From the NCBI GenBank assembly GCA_022494885.1, contig JAGVSM010003478.1:1-64000 (forward strand): DNA of 64,000 bases, written 5' to 3'. The notes below the pieces were generated by a model. That model was not told where the DNA came from, made no database searches, and saw only the letters and a list, made by a program, of their open reading frames with translations. Positions 10,170 to 22,175 of the stretch are shown here, one piece after another. Made by a program: the position numbers and the translations under genes. Position 1 is the stretch's first letter, and every line of letters starts with the position of its first letter. The DNA comes from Micrasema longulum (taxonomy: Eukaryota; Arthropoda; Insecta; Trichoptera; Brachycentridae).

Positions 10170-12825
10170 ATATTTTTGATTCAGTGTGTACTAAAAAAAA
10201 TATTTATAGTGTTTTTGGTATTTTTAATATTTTATAATTTAGGAATTATTAAACGTGCATTTTTTAAAAACTGATAATTATCATAGAAAACATGTTTATT
10301 TAATCAAATTAATTTAATTTTACTGAAACATATTAGAAACCTGCCTTACATTATCATTTATAGAAACGACACGAATTCACTCCAAAACAACCAACCTTAA
10401 GCCAGCTGTCAAAGTTAAAAACTAACTTTTTTGAGTAATGCTGATTACCAACGTACTAAATTTTCAATATATTTAAATAATAAACTCGCCGCTTTTGAAT
10501 ATTGGTAGATACGAAAGTAAAAAATCTAAAAATTCGTGTTTATTTGAATTAACATCAGGGCTAAAAGGGTTTACTGGAGAATTTAGCCTTGGTTGCTTTT
10601 TTATGGACGAAACCAACGGATCCTGCATTTCATGAGAGAATCAATAAAAGAGCTTTACCTTCCTGATACATTTCCATTGCACTACATCTGGAAAACTTGA
10701 AAAGCTGTAATTTCTGTCGTGCAGAGCCTAAATCACCGTCACTCACATTTTGTCGTTTTTTAATTATTTGTTAATTTGTAATCAGCATTTAATAGGGTAT
10801 AAGTGTATTCAACTCTTTTTTGCTGCGACAACTGTAAATTAAATAACTTCCCATGAGGTAAAATTAAGTTTTGTAATAAATTATATAAATATAAATAAAT
10901 TATATAAATCGAAACTAAAATGCGTTTCTAAAACAAAGTTTAAAAATTATCTTGCTTATGTCGAATATTTAAATAAATCACAAATGTTTTTTTAAAATTA
11001 TTTTAATATTATCATTTTGTAAACAATGTTTTTATTAAAAATTAATGTGTATCAAACTACTTATACTGAAAAGAATATTTGTTATTTTTTTCCCCAAAAA
11101 ACAACTAAAATGCAGTTAACCTTATAAAATACTGCATTTTATCCTGTAATAATTATTAAAAACTACTAAAAAAAGGTTTTTTGCAGTCACGTTTGAATAC
11201 TGCATTTTAATTAGTTTCAGGACAATTTTTTGTCTGCTGTAACTGATGTAAAACTTTTTTTTAATGTCTTATACCCGTACACGTTTTTCTCACAATTCAT
11301 TATCATCATCATAGATGACGTGGATTTTTTTTAAATTATTTTTTTTATTAATATCATTGCGATTTACTTTTTGAAAAGTTATTTGCGTTTTTCTCCAAAG
11401 TGAACTTTTCGAGTTACGGCTTTAATTTTACTTTATTGATTAATTAATTCATTTTAATTTAATTTCCTTAAGATTTCACGGCAAAATACGCGTTATTATA
11501 TGTCATTTTGTTAATTCAATTTTTTATTTTTGCACGCTTGTGTAGATGAAAATGAGAAATAAAAGTGTCTCTACATCTGAAGAACCAACGGTCAAGCATT
11601 CCGGCTTCGTTGTGTCTGTATTCTACATAATTGTCGTGGTAAATAATTTAAAAAATATGGTTTTGTTCAAGACATTATTTATTCGTAACATTCAAGACAT
11701 AATAAGGATCCTTCCTCGCCGTAAGTCACCAAAATTCAAGTAACAGTAATTAATCTTCTGAAGTTTCCACTAAAATAATACCCTAATAGATAATGCAGAT
11801 ATTAAGGGTTGCAAAGGAGGGAAGTTCCTTGAACTATAAATAATTGAGGTTTGAGCCGTAATTTGAAGGTTGCTATATCCAGTGACCTTTCTCGTTACGA
11901 AGTGACTTCCTGGTCTCAACCCTTGTTAACAATATGCAACATAAAATCATTATGATTTGTTGTAAAACATTCATGCAAATATAATTATACAATCATAAGG
12001 TCCTTTGTATATGTGTGGTTCCGGTATTTTGTAATTTCACTGTGAATGCTTGAGGAAACGCACAAAGACCTCCACAATATTTGACATTCTAAAAAATAAT
12101 TTTATTGATAAATAATCATAATGGAAAACGAAGTTAATTTTAAAGACAATAAGAAAGAGAACCGATATGTTATTCACGTATAAACGATTATTTTTTTAGC
12201 CGAGCAAATACACAACTTAATCGTTATTTCTTTGTAGATATTCAATTTAGATGATGAAAGATGATGCTGTTAAATTATCGATCATCTTCGCCATTGCGCT
12301 CTCTAGAACGTCTACGTCGACATTTTGTTTGGCCACCAGCGCCATTACAATGAATTTATTTCAATCAATGTATATAAATATTTGTACATATCCACTTTTC
12401 TGTATCTACCGGTTTCAAGACGTATCCGTCACTTTTTAAGGACACTGTTTAGCTAATAGAGAAGTATCACATACTACAAATACCGATAAAAATATATGAA
12501 ATGGATTCAGAACAGTTAATTGTATTTTCAAAATTAAAACGTATATTGTGGAGAAATGTTTTCTTGCATAAATTCAAAAAAGAAATTTAATAAAAATACG
12601 TTGCTAGAAAAACGTGACGTGTTTGGTCTTGGTTGTTGTGACATCAAGCTTCGTGATGATGTTCTTAACAAATTTCAATGGTCAGGAACAAATTAACATG
12701 AATTGCGACATATAGGGGCGTGGCCAATAGAATGACCGTTTTTGCGGAAATTATTTTTTTTATGCTAGCAAAATTATTAAATTAGCAATATTTTTTTTTT
12801 AACTGGACAGTATTTTATCGACCTT
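10170..12825. other. AT-rich spacer, no gene recognised
   Basis: Long A/T runs. The open frames at 11546-11743 and 12251-12439 are short and match nothing I know. A slightly GC-richer patch at 10560-10760 has no recognised coding motif. Confidence 0.4.
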
Positions 12826-12828
12826 TAT

Positions 12829-13158
12829 TACTACTACTACTACTACTACCATCACGCCGTTTCCCCGTAGGGATAGGCAGAGAGAATGGACCGCCACACT
12901 CGTCTATCCTGGCATACATTCCTAGTTTCTTCCACATTCATACATCTTGTCATACATGCCCTTTGGTTCTGTCTGCTTTTGACATGACAAGACTTAAGAT
13001 TTTGGTTTATCTGATCATGCCACGTCTTCCTTGGTCGTCTTTATCTTACGTTACTATTCATTTTCGCCATATATACTTATTTTACCATTCTTTCGTCGTC
13101 TATTCGTTCTACGTGACCAAACCATTTCAGAGACCCTTTCTTAATTCTTTCAAAATGT
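12829..13158 (-). pseudogene. LINE 3' end, RTE-like C-terminus, (GTA)n tail
   Basis: Read on the minus strand this encodes ERIKKGSLKWFGHVERIDDE then further decayed RPRKTWHDQ-type sequence and the SAYP-type C-terminus, followed by a (GTA)n tail (TAC repeats at 12829-12849). It is a 5'-truncated relative of the much longer copy at 40640-41939, about 330 bp long, with in-frame stops. Confidence 0.8.
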
Positions 13159-13159
13159 A

Positions 13160-14840
13160 AAAAACAATATGATATTTTTCTTTTACACTTGCATGCAAAT
13201 CCCACTAAAAATACAAAACCAACGGGCTGATAGGACACGTGATATTAGAAGCTTCTAAGATGTTGTTCAACTACTATGCTGAAGGCGTATAGTGTGATTT
13301 ACAAGTTAGTGTAATTAGTAAAGAGACGTGTTCGTCTCAAAACCGATAAACATAGAAAAGTCGGTATGTTATATTGATTACAACTTTCATACTTTGAACA
13401 TATCCATATGTTTTCTAAACACTAACAGCAAACAAAATACCTAAAATAAAACAAAGATAAAAACATTTTTGCCAAGTAGGATAAATATATTGTTTAAAAC
13501 TTAGCATCTGCAATTACGGAGCTTAAACTAATTCCATAGTCGCTCAAAAAACCTCAAATGTATTCCGCTTTTTTATTACTTAAAAACATTTATCAATCAG
13601 AGTCTATTGAATTTGTTCACTGTCCTAAAGTGGAGTGATATTTAACTAACAAATTTAGTTTGTATTTTTTTTTATAATTAAAATCACTATTAATAGATTA
13701 AGTTTTTTTACTGTCACTGGTAAAAAAATATAAATAAAAGTGGAATAAAACTATACACGTATTTTTATTATTATAATTAGAATTACTATTGTTTGTAGAT
13801 AAATCAATACCTTAACCCAATTTCTACGAAACACAATCACACGACGATAAACAGTATTTTACTTTAAACGTGTTCTTGACATACAAAGCACAGCTCAAAT
13901 CCCCGAACAAGTTTAGCAAAATGTTTTATCAAGATCAAACAATGTTTACCAAATCCTTAAACGTACCAAATCGAATATTTACACATGACTATTAATTACC
14001 ACAATGTATTGCAATATAAAATTCGAAAGTCAATGAGTCATTCCGGTAAATTAACTCAATTAAAATAACTTAACCGAAGGTACACACACAACATGTGGAC
14101 ATTTTAATGGTTGTTTACCTATTTGAGCTAAAGTAATGAAGTAAATTCGGAGAGAGAACTTCAAAGATTTACCCGCAAATCTTCATTGATCATTTTTCTT
14201 TCCCAACGATCCTTGTACATGAGCGATCAAAAGGACTACCCACTTGTGTTTCCTTAGCCTTACATGCTCAGTCATATCGGATTTCTAAAGTCAAAATATT
14301 AGTATTTACCTCGTTATCTGCTCGTCGTTTATAATCGTTTCCCCTCCTCCGGTTACTGCAACTTGGTTGCGGTGAGGACTAGTTTCGGGATTCACAGAGC
14401 AAAACTTTACTGACATATTTTATTTGGCTTATTTACGATATTTTTTCATTCAGATTTTTTCAAACTTACGTAGGAATAGAGATGATGCTTCATACGCCAG
14501 GTTTAAATTATGTTCCGAATGAATCCGACACATCCCGACTGCAGGTTTCGGTTGAGCCGAAGTTTCAGACAAAAACTGGCCGAAACTCGTTATATTAGCT
14601 GAAACTAGTCGTAACCGAAACTGAAACTTCAGGCAGTCGGAAAATAAGCAAAAGAAGACGAATTCAAAAAATTTTAATTTACTTAATTTTATTTTCCGTA
14701 CAAATCTCTCATTTTCTCAATACTAAAATATGATTTAGATACTTTATAAAATAAATATACGTCATTCTTTAATGCAAATTATTTATACTATTGGCAATGG
14801 TATAATGTTTTTATCATTTGAATATACGAAGATAATATTT
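13160..14840. other. Spacer, no gene recognised
   Basis: No open frame above background. At 14530-14640 there is a run of degenerate GAAACT/CCGAAAC motifs in both orientations, resembling the end of a decayed DNA transposon (similar GTTTCGGCCGAAA motifs occur at 31910-31970). No full element can be delimited. Confidence 0.35.
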
Positions 14841-14843
14841 TTA

Positions 14844-15086
14844 CCTCAGAGGCAGACGGATTCAAATCAAGAATTTGATGAAATGATATTTCGATTTTCG
14901 TATCCAGTTTATGGTCATGTCCATTGATTCTGAAGAAACGTAAGTCTTATAATGAAAAAACAATGTATTGAAACACGGAACACACAAATTAATCTTTTGA
15001 ATTATTAGAAATCACTAGAGAAAGTAGATTTTTTAGTCTATTGTTGAACATTTGACGTTTGGATTTGCATCCGTCTGCCTCTGAGG
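14844..15086. mobile_element. TA-flanked MITE, 243 bp
   Basis: The inverted ends CCTCAGAGGCAGACGGATTC and CCTCAGAGGCAGACGGATGC (right end complemented) extend to about 25 bp with one mismatch. Each side is flanked by TA, as expected for Tc1/mariner-type insertion. The interior is AT-rich and non-coding. Confidence 0.85.
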
Positions 15087-15125
15087 TACAGATATTATAT
15101 TTATGTATCATATTTGTTAATATCG

Positions 15126-15250
15126 TCTCTCGCTGGAGAGATGATATTGTGGAGCATTCGGGAACAGCGTGGATGCAAATAGCCCATGACTGTTTGGCAT
15201 GGAGAAGGATGGAAGAGGCCTACATTCAGGAGTGGACGGCTGCAGCTTGA
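15126..15250 (+). pseudogene. LINE 3' end (C-terminal RT tail)
   Basis: The frame reads SRWRDDIVEHSGTAWMQIAH then RRMEEAYIQEW and a stop. This is the conserved C-terminus of a common insect LINE group ('RWxDDI...AG..WMQVAQDR..WR..EEAYVQQW'), also seen at 38.8-39.4 kb. Only the last 40 codons remain, immediately right of the TA-MITE. Confidence 0.8.
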
Positions 15251-15266
15251 AGAAAATATGTGTTAA

Positions 15267-15880
15267 TTGCTTACTTTAGAAGATCGCCGTCTACTGTTGG
15301 ACATGGGGGTGCTTCATGACATACTCAGTGGACGCCTTGATAGTCCAGCTCTTTTGTCAGAGTTATCATTAAATGTCCCCGGCTACCGCACCCGTCACAC
15401 GTCGAGCTCTCTATTTCATGTGCCAGCAGTTCGTACGAACTATGCCAAGAACTCTCCACTTATACGTTTTGCTAGTGAATATAATTTGAACTTTCCCCTT
15501 ATTGATCCATTTGATTGTAAAAAAATAACATTTAAAATGCGCGTCTTAAAACATTCTTTTTTGTCTTATACTTAGTTTCAATAATAAAGTTTTATTTTAT
15601 TTTATTAAATTTTATCTCTATTTCTTAATATTTTATATATATTTATATTTTCGATACCTGACACCCTCTTTCCAATATAACACCCACACACCCACCCTCT
15701 CACTCACTTACACTCACACAAACACACTAGTATGTATTGTACGTGTATTTAATGTATTTCTGTGGATGTCTGTCATTGGTTTTATTCTCTGTATATGTTA
15801 TTTGTTATATTTGTATTACATGTATTACTGTTGATATCCCCAATAAATAAAATAAAAAAAATAAAAAATAAAAAAAAATA
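15267..15880 (+). pseudogene. Jockey/CR1-type LINE C-terminus and 3' UTR
   Basis: An open frame of 102 codons starts LTLEDRRLLLDMGVLHDILS and contains RTNYAKNSPLIRF, the typical 'L..RR...D...L..I..G..D.P.LL' C-terminal region of jockey/CR1 LINE polyproteins. It ends at 15573-15575. The following 300 bp are a 3' UTR with a CACACC-rich stretch and TTGATATCCCCAATAAATAA, ending in an A-rich tail. The same 3' UTR occurs inverted at 58150-58400. Confidence 0.8.
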
Positions 15881-16199
15881 GATCATTAGATTTTAAATAG
15901 ATACGAATAAATTTCAATGTGAAACTATTATGCCTGAATTAGTAATTATAAATTACGTGCACTTTATAGTTACCATTTCTTATTGACAAGTTACTTTAAA
16001 TCGCTGGTTTTTTTTAATTTCAAAATAAATTTAATTTGTCTGATCTATTATTAAGGGTGATGAAAAAATCAACTGAAATTAAAATTTAAAAAAATATATT
16101 TCTTGAAAGGGGTTTGTTTTTATTGTGTTCAGAAGAATAATAATACAGATTTATTTTTTTAAGCAGATGATATTTGACAAATTTAATGTCTTTTGCAAC

Positions 16200-17279
16200 T
16201 AGGGTTACCATATGACGGGCGTTTTCCGCATTTGACAGGCATTTTAAGGCTTAGACAGGCATGCGGCATTGCTCTGAGAGAGACAATTTTTAATTGAGCG
16301 CGCGTTCCTAAAGTACAAATAATGAATAATCGCTCCCTGGAGCGTTGCGGAATAGATATTGTTGACGATATAAAACTGTTTGGTGGATTTGAAGTTCTCA
16401 AAGAATATTTTAGAAGCTTAGATGAAAGCATATTCTCAAAGCTTTACTACTCACTGGTGCAAAATTCTTAAAAATATGTACATGAATATGGACATGACTG
16501 AATTATCGAAGATCTGGTAGTTTGTATTTATATTTTGGCAAATAATGCCAACGTAGAATGTATATTTTCTCTCACCAATACCCAGTGATATAATAAAAGA
16601 AATTTATTGAACATTGTGTCAGTAAAGGTGATATTTGTGACTTAATAAAATTCCAAAATTTCTTGGAAAGATTTTAACTTGCCTCCTCTTTCCCAGTAGT
16701 AGCTGCTCAATTGTGGAATAATCTACCCACTAATGTTAGAGACGCCCCTTACGCTCTTTATTTACATTTGAGTGAAGATTGAAATGTCACTATCTTAATA
16801 TTTAAGTTGTTCCTTTATCCTTCCCATCCCCTCCCCTATCTTCATAGTATAGTGTTAATATATTTTGATTTTCTTAACATTTGTTTTTAATTTTTGTATA
16901 AAACTGTAAGATTCAATATGTTCATTAACTTGTAATGTTCTCAAACTGAACGGTTTGGGTTGGTAGGATGAAATTTCCTTAAAGCAATATGCCCGCCCTA
17001 ATATGAATATAAATTGTATTTGTTGTTAAAGCGTAAAATAAATAAATCAATAAAACTTTTACATTTTAGAAAAAAAAAATCTAACTTAAATGAACATGTC
17101 TTAAGTTAATGAAGTAATCACATTATTTTATTTGTACCTACTGTTTTTATTTCTTTAATCAAATTTTAATCCAAACAATTATTTTTCTTACCTACGTATG
17201 ATAAGAATTTTTATTTTTCAAATCGGGCATTTTCGGCACCTTGAACAGGCATCCCTACATTTTAAAATGGCTACCCTAA
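16200..17279 (+). mobile_element. Decayed hAT-like transposon, TAGGGTTACCATA ends
   Basis: The left end TAGGGTTACCATATGACGGG and the right end, complemented TTAGGGTAGCCATTTTAAAA, form imperfect inverted repeats. Inside, the plus frame around 16320-16680 reads NANVECIFSLTNTQ-YNKRNL after several stops. It resembles the hAT C-terminal dimerisation motif ('NA.VERvFS......RN'). The element is inactive and carries a LINE 3' end (16680-17053). No clear 8-bp target duplication is left. Confidence 0.55.
16680..17053 (+). repeat. LINE C-terminal scrap and 3' tail nested in the decayed hAT
   Basis: A frame gives AAQLWNNLPTNVRDAPYAL, the 'WN.LP..(V/I)R' motif of CR1/jockey LINE C-termini. It is followed by a 3' UTR ending AATAAATAAATC. 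The segment lies between the transposase-like remnant and the right end of the hAT, so it appears to be a later insertion. Confidence 0.55.
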
Positions 17280-18211
17280 CGGCGACTATCAGTTACGTAG
17301 TGCATTCTTTCGGTCCAACTTTTGGGCACTTTTTTCAACAAATCCGGCGTTATTTCAGAAAAAGTGCGTGGTTCCGATGCATTACGATGGAACTACCTAA
17401 ATAATCTATTGAAGTTAGATCACGAGATCGTCGAGACCAGTTGACATTACTATTTCTAAAAATATTATTGCCGCCAAATTCGTGGTTTCACAAAGAGCCA
17501 TATACGCTTGGCAATCTGAGCATTGATGTTTAAAGTAAATTCCCACAAGTTACAAACGTCATTCGAGTTTATGGCATTTTATTATTCATTTGAGTATTGT
17601 TACAGAGCACAAGTCATCATTAGTTTGACATGAGGCATTATTAAATATCGAAAGTTCTATCAAGACAAAAAACACCCATTTATTAGAGGCCAACCCCAGA
17701 ATATTTACATTTTAATTTATAGTGAAAATATAAGTCATGGTGTGCATCTAAACAAATGTACTGGTAACTATTATACGCTTTCAGAAGCAAACAATATTTT
17801 TATATTTTCTAGAGCGTGATATAAAATATTGGCAAATTTTATCAATATCCTCCAAACAAGCAATATTCTTTTATTATCAAATCCATTTGGAAGTGCAGGA
17901 TTGGTGCATCACGATATTGCGTTCGCTATGGAAGAAATAAACTGAAAATCACATAAAACAGAAAATAAAATAGAATGCCAATTTTACACCAACATGGTGG
18001 AGCTATTTTTCATTGATAATTTTTATCTGAATTTATAAAATGATTATCTTTTAAAACACGATTATTATTAAATTGCAAATTACTAAACAATACGAGTAGC
18101 ATGCTTTGATGCTCAGAACTCCAATAAAATAATAAACTTATCTCATATTACTGAGCAATATTATGTTATATAAGTTTTATTCGAATTTTCGTCATTCTAA
18201 TATTTTATATA

Positions 18212-18560
18212 ATATTTATTTATTAATTCATTCAAAATTAAACTCTTCAAAATTATTATGAGCTTATTAAGGCTTTTTAGGCTGTGCCCGTGTCAAGTCA
18301 TTATAATTAACAATAAAAAATACGTATTTAAATTAATTAGACTAAATTATAATAACATGTGATGCAATAGAATAACAATCCAGAAAAAACTAGGTATAAG
18401 TAATAAATAATAAAATTCCAAAGAATACAAAAAAAAATATAATCAGATACAAATATTAAAATATAAATTATACAAATTTAGATTCATACATCATCAAATA
18501 TACAAAATAATAGTATTATTGAAATCAAAGAAATAATAGTATGATAGTAAAATAAAGTAG
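18212..18560 (-). repeat. LINE 3' UTR copy (family D)
   Basis: On the complement this ends with GACACGGGCACAGCCTAAAA and then GAATGAATTAATAAATAAAT. The 350-bp segment is colinear with 53090-53460 (minus), and its last part with 59030-59185 (plus). It is non-coding. Confidence 0.75.
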
Positions 18561-18574
18561 TATGATTTACCCAT

Positions 18575-18725
18575 ATATTTTAATTTTAGGGGCCATTTTC
18601 AAAGTGTCGTAAATAACCAAAAATTAGAAAATGGGAATCAAGTCGTGGTAGAGTGGGGTTTGACCCTCTTACCTTTGATATGTGAATCTGCGACGCTAGC
18701 AACGAGACCGCAATCTAGCTTTTAG
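18575..18725 (-). repeat. tRNA-derived SINE (SINE-B)
   Basis: On the complement it has a tRNA-like head with a B box (here GGTCAAACCCC-like) followed by CTCTACCACGACTTGATTCC and the body GAAAATGGCCCCTAAAATTA. Other copies are at 36396-36440, 54233-54400 and 59328-59500. Confidence 0.7.
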
Positions 18726-18799
18726 TGTTTTAGTGCCTACATTTGCGTTACTGTAATAAAAAATATTAAAAAATCATTAATATATATTTTTTTAAAACA

Positions 18800-19205
18800 A
18801 ATTATGCAAGTTCTTCAGAACAGAGCTCTAAGAAACATTCTTGGACTTAAATGGGATTCCCATGTCAAGGATATCTACCGACAAACAAAGATACTTCCTT
18901 TTAAGGTAATGCCACTGCATGACATAACCAATACTATTTTAAATATCATAAACTTTTCTGCTCACTCAAATTTAAAATACACATTTGGTCATAATATTTA
19001 TAATTACAATACGCGTTTTTCAGGGAATCTTCATGTGTCTAAGTTTCGCTCAAAAAAGTTTGGCAGTAGGTTCTTGGAAAATGTTGGTCATTCTGAATAT
19101 AATAAACTACCTGATAAGCTTAAGACACGAAAAATTTAATAAAAAATCTAGAAGTGTCGCAATCAAAAAATATTTCTTAAATCTTTTTGATAGTGATAAT
19201 TAGGT
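18800..19205 (+). pseudogene. LINE reverse transcriptase C-terminal fragment, frameshifted
   Basis: The frame at 18804-19139 gives LQNRALRNILGLKWDSHV and then YNYNTRFSGNLHV and SEYNKLPDKLK: the 'QNRALR.I', 'YNTR' and 'NxLP' landmarks of jockey/CR1 C-termini. The C-terminal FNKKSRSVAIKKYFLNLF continues in another frame (to 19203), so there is one frame break near 19110-19140. A 3' tail with GGCGGGCTTATTGCCAAATG and AATAAAATAAAAG at 19770-19852 probably belongs to the same insertion, with an F1 copy between. Confidence 0.75.
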
Positions 19206-19564
19206 GTTTTATGTTTCTTTTACAATAGTATTTTCTTTTTATTTCGGATTTATTAATTTTTATAATATTATGTACTGTCAAAAAAATGTTTTTTCTTATG
19301 TACGGTCCCAAATGAGTTTCTTTAATAACTCCTGGGAGTATAATATGTACTTTTTGTGTTATATGTTTTATTAATAATTTAAAATATATAATTAAATAGG
19401 CCATAAATACATTTTTTTTCGAAAAACAAATAATCCGTTATGAAAACAACCAAAACAAAAAAATTCAGTTAGTTCAAATGTTTATAGAAAATCACTGAAT
19501 TAAATTCAATGGGGTTTTTTTTATTGTGGTTTCAGCAATTTTTTGGATAAAAAAAACTTTTTTT

Positions 19565-19690
19565 TTTATTTTTATGCTCAATAGAGGAATGATGAATATT
19601 ACAGAGTATGAAAAATGATCACAGCAACTAGTCAATGACAGATCATAAGCCTTGTAAACGCCCAAACTTTTACATTCCCTACCCAAAAAT
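19565..19690 (+). repeat. Diverged F1 repeat copy
   Basis: The blocks CAATGACAGATCATAAGCC and ATTCCCTACC correspond to the F1 core; many mismatches indicate an older copy. Confidence 0.6.
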
Positions 19691-19769
19691 ACTTCATATT
19701 TGTTGGATTATCTAGGTAATTTAAAAATCAATTTACATTGTTTTTAAAATATTTTTTTACTTAACTTTT

Positions 19770-19852
19770 TGTACATAATGTTATTTGTACATTGGCGGGC
19801 TTATTGCCAAATGGCAATTTCTTCCAACCAACCAATAAAATAAAAGTTTTAT
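19770..19852 (+). repeat. LINE 3' tail
   Basis: GGCGGGCTTATTGCCAAATG...CCAACCAATAAAATAAAAG. The same tail is seen inverted at 33180-33235 and 16965-17020, so it marks a LINE family with several truncated copies. Confidence 0.6.
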
Positions 19853-19989
19853 TTTCATAATTCAAGTTACAGAACATATTCAATATAAAAAAAGATTAAA
19901 AAGGTAAAGATATATAAAAATAGATATAAACGTGTATGTTTATAAATTACCTTAAATCAAAACTATTACTCAATGGGAAAAAAGAGAGA

Positions 19990-20372
19990 TTAAGGAAGAG
20001 AAAGGAGATGTTTCTTCAGACGTGATTTAAACAGAGATAATGTAGTAACATCTTCGATGGTGGATGGGAGATGATTCCACAGTCGAGCCGCATGGACACT
20101 ATATGAGTTAGAGAAGAAAGAGGAATTGTGGATGGGTATTACGAGAGTGGCTTGAGAATTAGAACGAAGAGGTAAACCATGAACTGATAAGCGTTGAAAA
20201 TTTTCACGCAGGTATATAGGAGCGTTAGGACTATGAAGTACATTGAACAGAAGTTAGAGGGAGTGATAGTCTCTCCGCTGTCTAATTTTGAGTCATTTCA
20301 GTTGCCTACGATAATCAGAAATGTAGTCATATTTCCTAAGACCAAAATATCCCTGTAAACGCTAAAATATAA
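19990..20372 (-). pseudogene. LINE reverse transcriptase C-terminal fragment
   Basis: The complement translates as GYFGLRKYDYISDYRRQLK, stop, then RQRRDYHSL, stop, LLFNVLHSPNAPIYLREN, HAARLWNHLPSTIEDV and SLFKSRLKKHLLS before the stop at 19990-19992. The 'YVxxYRxRL', 'RR..HSL' and 'LWNxLP' landmarks define a LINE C-terminus. Two internal stops in an otherwise continuous frame show a fairly recent but dead copy. Confidence 0.8.
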
Positions 20373-20875
20373 CCTACATAACGTTTCCAAAACAGGAAAA
20401 AAAGTTTTGATAATTTCAGATTTTTTTCTTATTTTTATTATGTAACTATAAATTTAATCATGCGCTATGTACGAGTAGATAGTATGTATACCTTTTCCGA
20501 TATTACAGGTTTTATGATGCATAATAAACCTGATGCACCATTCATCCTTTATAGCAAAGGTATCGAAGTATTAGCAATAAAAAAATACAATTTATATGTA
20601 AAGAATTTTTATTTATATTGGTAACCAGATATCCACATTTCTTAAATACGTTTTAAAATTCATAATATACTGTATGGACCCAGAATAAATAACAATCTTT
20701 CCAAAACTATACAATGCAATGGTTTTGATCGTCAATTTTTCTCTATTTGCATTGAGTGGTGCGTAGAGAACTGCATCGGAAGGTATGATTTTTATATTTG
20801 CCTCAGATTCTGTCAAATAGATTATTTACATATTACCAAAAAACGTTTTGAAGCGCTCAAATGTTCAAACAAGTT

Positions 20876-21100
20876 GGCCTCGTAGTGTAGTGGTCTCGGA
20901 TTCGATTCCTGACATGGTTGACTTGAAATATATATTTAAAAGGATGTTTTTACATTAGAATTTTTCAGAGATCCTGGACTGGCACTTGAAGCGTAAGACT
21001 GATCATCTCACTTTCATGTAACAAAAAATGATCATGAGACGCTGCGATTGGTGTACCAATGCAGTGCACCATAAGGTGCGGAAAGGGAATGATGATGATG
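20876..21100 (+). repeat. SINE-A copy
   Basis: The tRNA-like head CCTCGTAGTGTAGTGGTCTC, with B box TTCGATTCC, is followed by the family body (AAGCGTAAGACTGATCATCT, GTACCAATGCAGTGC, GGTGCGGAAAGGGAATG) and a GATGATGATG tail. It is a nearly complete copy, although the segment between the A and B boxes is shortened relative to 47.7 kb. Confidence 0.8.
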
Positions 21101-21134
21101 AATGCTTTGAGAGAAAATTGTTAATTGTTAATAT

Positions 21135-21350
21135 TAATGTTAATATTTTGAAATTTTGTAGCTCAAAATGCTTTCGAAAGATGACTTCTTAAAAATAATT
21201 TAAAATATTTCAACTGTTAAACGTGGATGAACAAATAGTACATAAAATACACGGACATATTAATTTTTATAGGCCGACTTTGAAGTATTTGGTATAAAAG
21301 TACAAAGTTTTTACATAACCGTTTGAGCGTTATTTCAAACAGCTACATTT
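21135..21350 (+). repeat. Dispersed repeat, inverse of 31560-31785
   Basis: The two segments are about 200 bp long and reverse complements with moderate divergence. Shared blocks are GTAGCTCAAAATG, TTTCGAAAGATGAC, GGACATATTAATTTTTATA and AAAGTTTTTACATAACCGTT. It is non-coding. Confidence 0.7.
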
Positions 21351-21779
21351 TCAAAATTATTTGGAGAAACTTATATTGATTGTTCTTCGCTGTTTTGTAA
21401 TGGAAAAAGATTCAACATTCAAACAACTCGAAATAATCATATTTAAAATTGCTTTGTAAAACAAAGTTTCAAATATTAAACCCATCCCCTTCACAATAAA
21501 GGTAATAGATGTAACAATGCCGCATGTTTTTTGGATCTAACGGTATTTTTGTTACAATCAACAGTATTTTGAGTATCTTAAAATGTTTGTAGACAAGTCT
21601 AGATTTCACTCCCTAGAGTGTTATTGAGATCGGTTTTTATTGCAACAGAAATGGAAAACATTTAGGGAAGGGTTTATGGAATTCTAGGCAGCCTAATTTC
21701 CTTTACCTTGGTATTTAGGCATTAACAAATTGAAAAGTATTTTCAGATGTTACCTAAGCGTTGCCTAAGTTGCAAGAAG

Positions 21780-21995
21780 TTGTGTGAGATTAATCTTCCT
21801 GAAATCATTCAGAAATATGAATCTCACCCACATCAACAAAACATCTACCTTTTTTGCTTCACAAAAATCAGCAGATGGAAAAATTGACGAAAGATGGATG
21901 CTTTGATATAGGCAGAAAGGTGAATGTTACACGGTGTGTAAAGTGGTCTCACTTGCCTAGACTTCCATTTCCTACTCTAAAATGTTTTCACTTGC
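21780..21995 (+). repeat. F1 repeat copy with internal deletion
   Basis: It carries AATCTCACCCACAT, CAGCAGATGGAAAAATTGA and GTGAATGTTACACGGTGTGT, then jumps to CTTGCCTAGACTTCCATTTCC. The ACCAGCCAATGACAGGTC block present in other copies is missing. Confidence 0.7.
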
Positions 21996-22175
21996 TCTTA
22001 CAAAAAAAATCAATTGTATTACTATGTTGTTTGTAATTATTTTTTCTGCTAGGTTTTTCCTATTATTTATACAGTAGAGAGTTGTTATTTTATTTTTCAT
22101 ATCCCCTCTAAAATACTAGAATATTTCAAAATAGATTAATTATGTTATCAAATTATGTTATGAAAAATAAGTTAT

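Noticed and set aside
11795..11925. Inverted AAGGGTTG / CAACCCTT pair about 115 bp apart
   Set aside because: Only 8 bp of complementarity and no target duplication; expected by chance.
15059..15125. N-terminal part of the frame 15059-15250
   Set aside because: This part translates the MITE end and spacer; only 15126 onward is LINE coding sequence.
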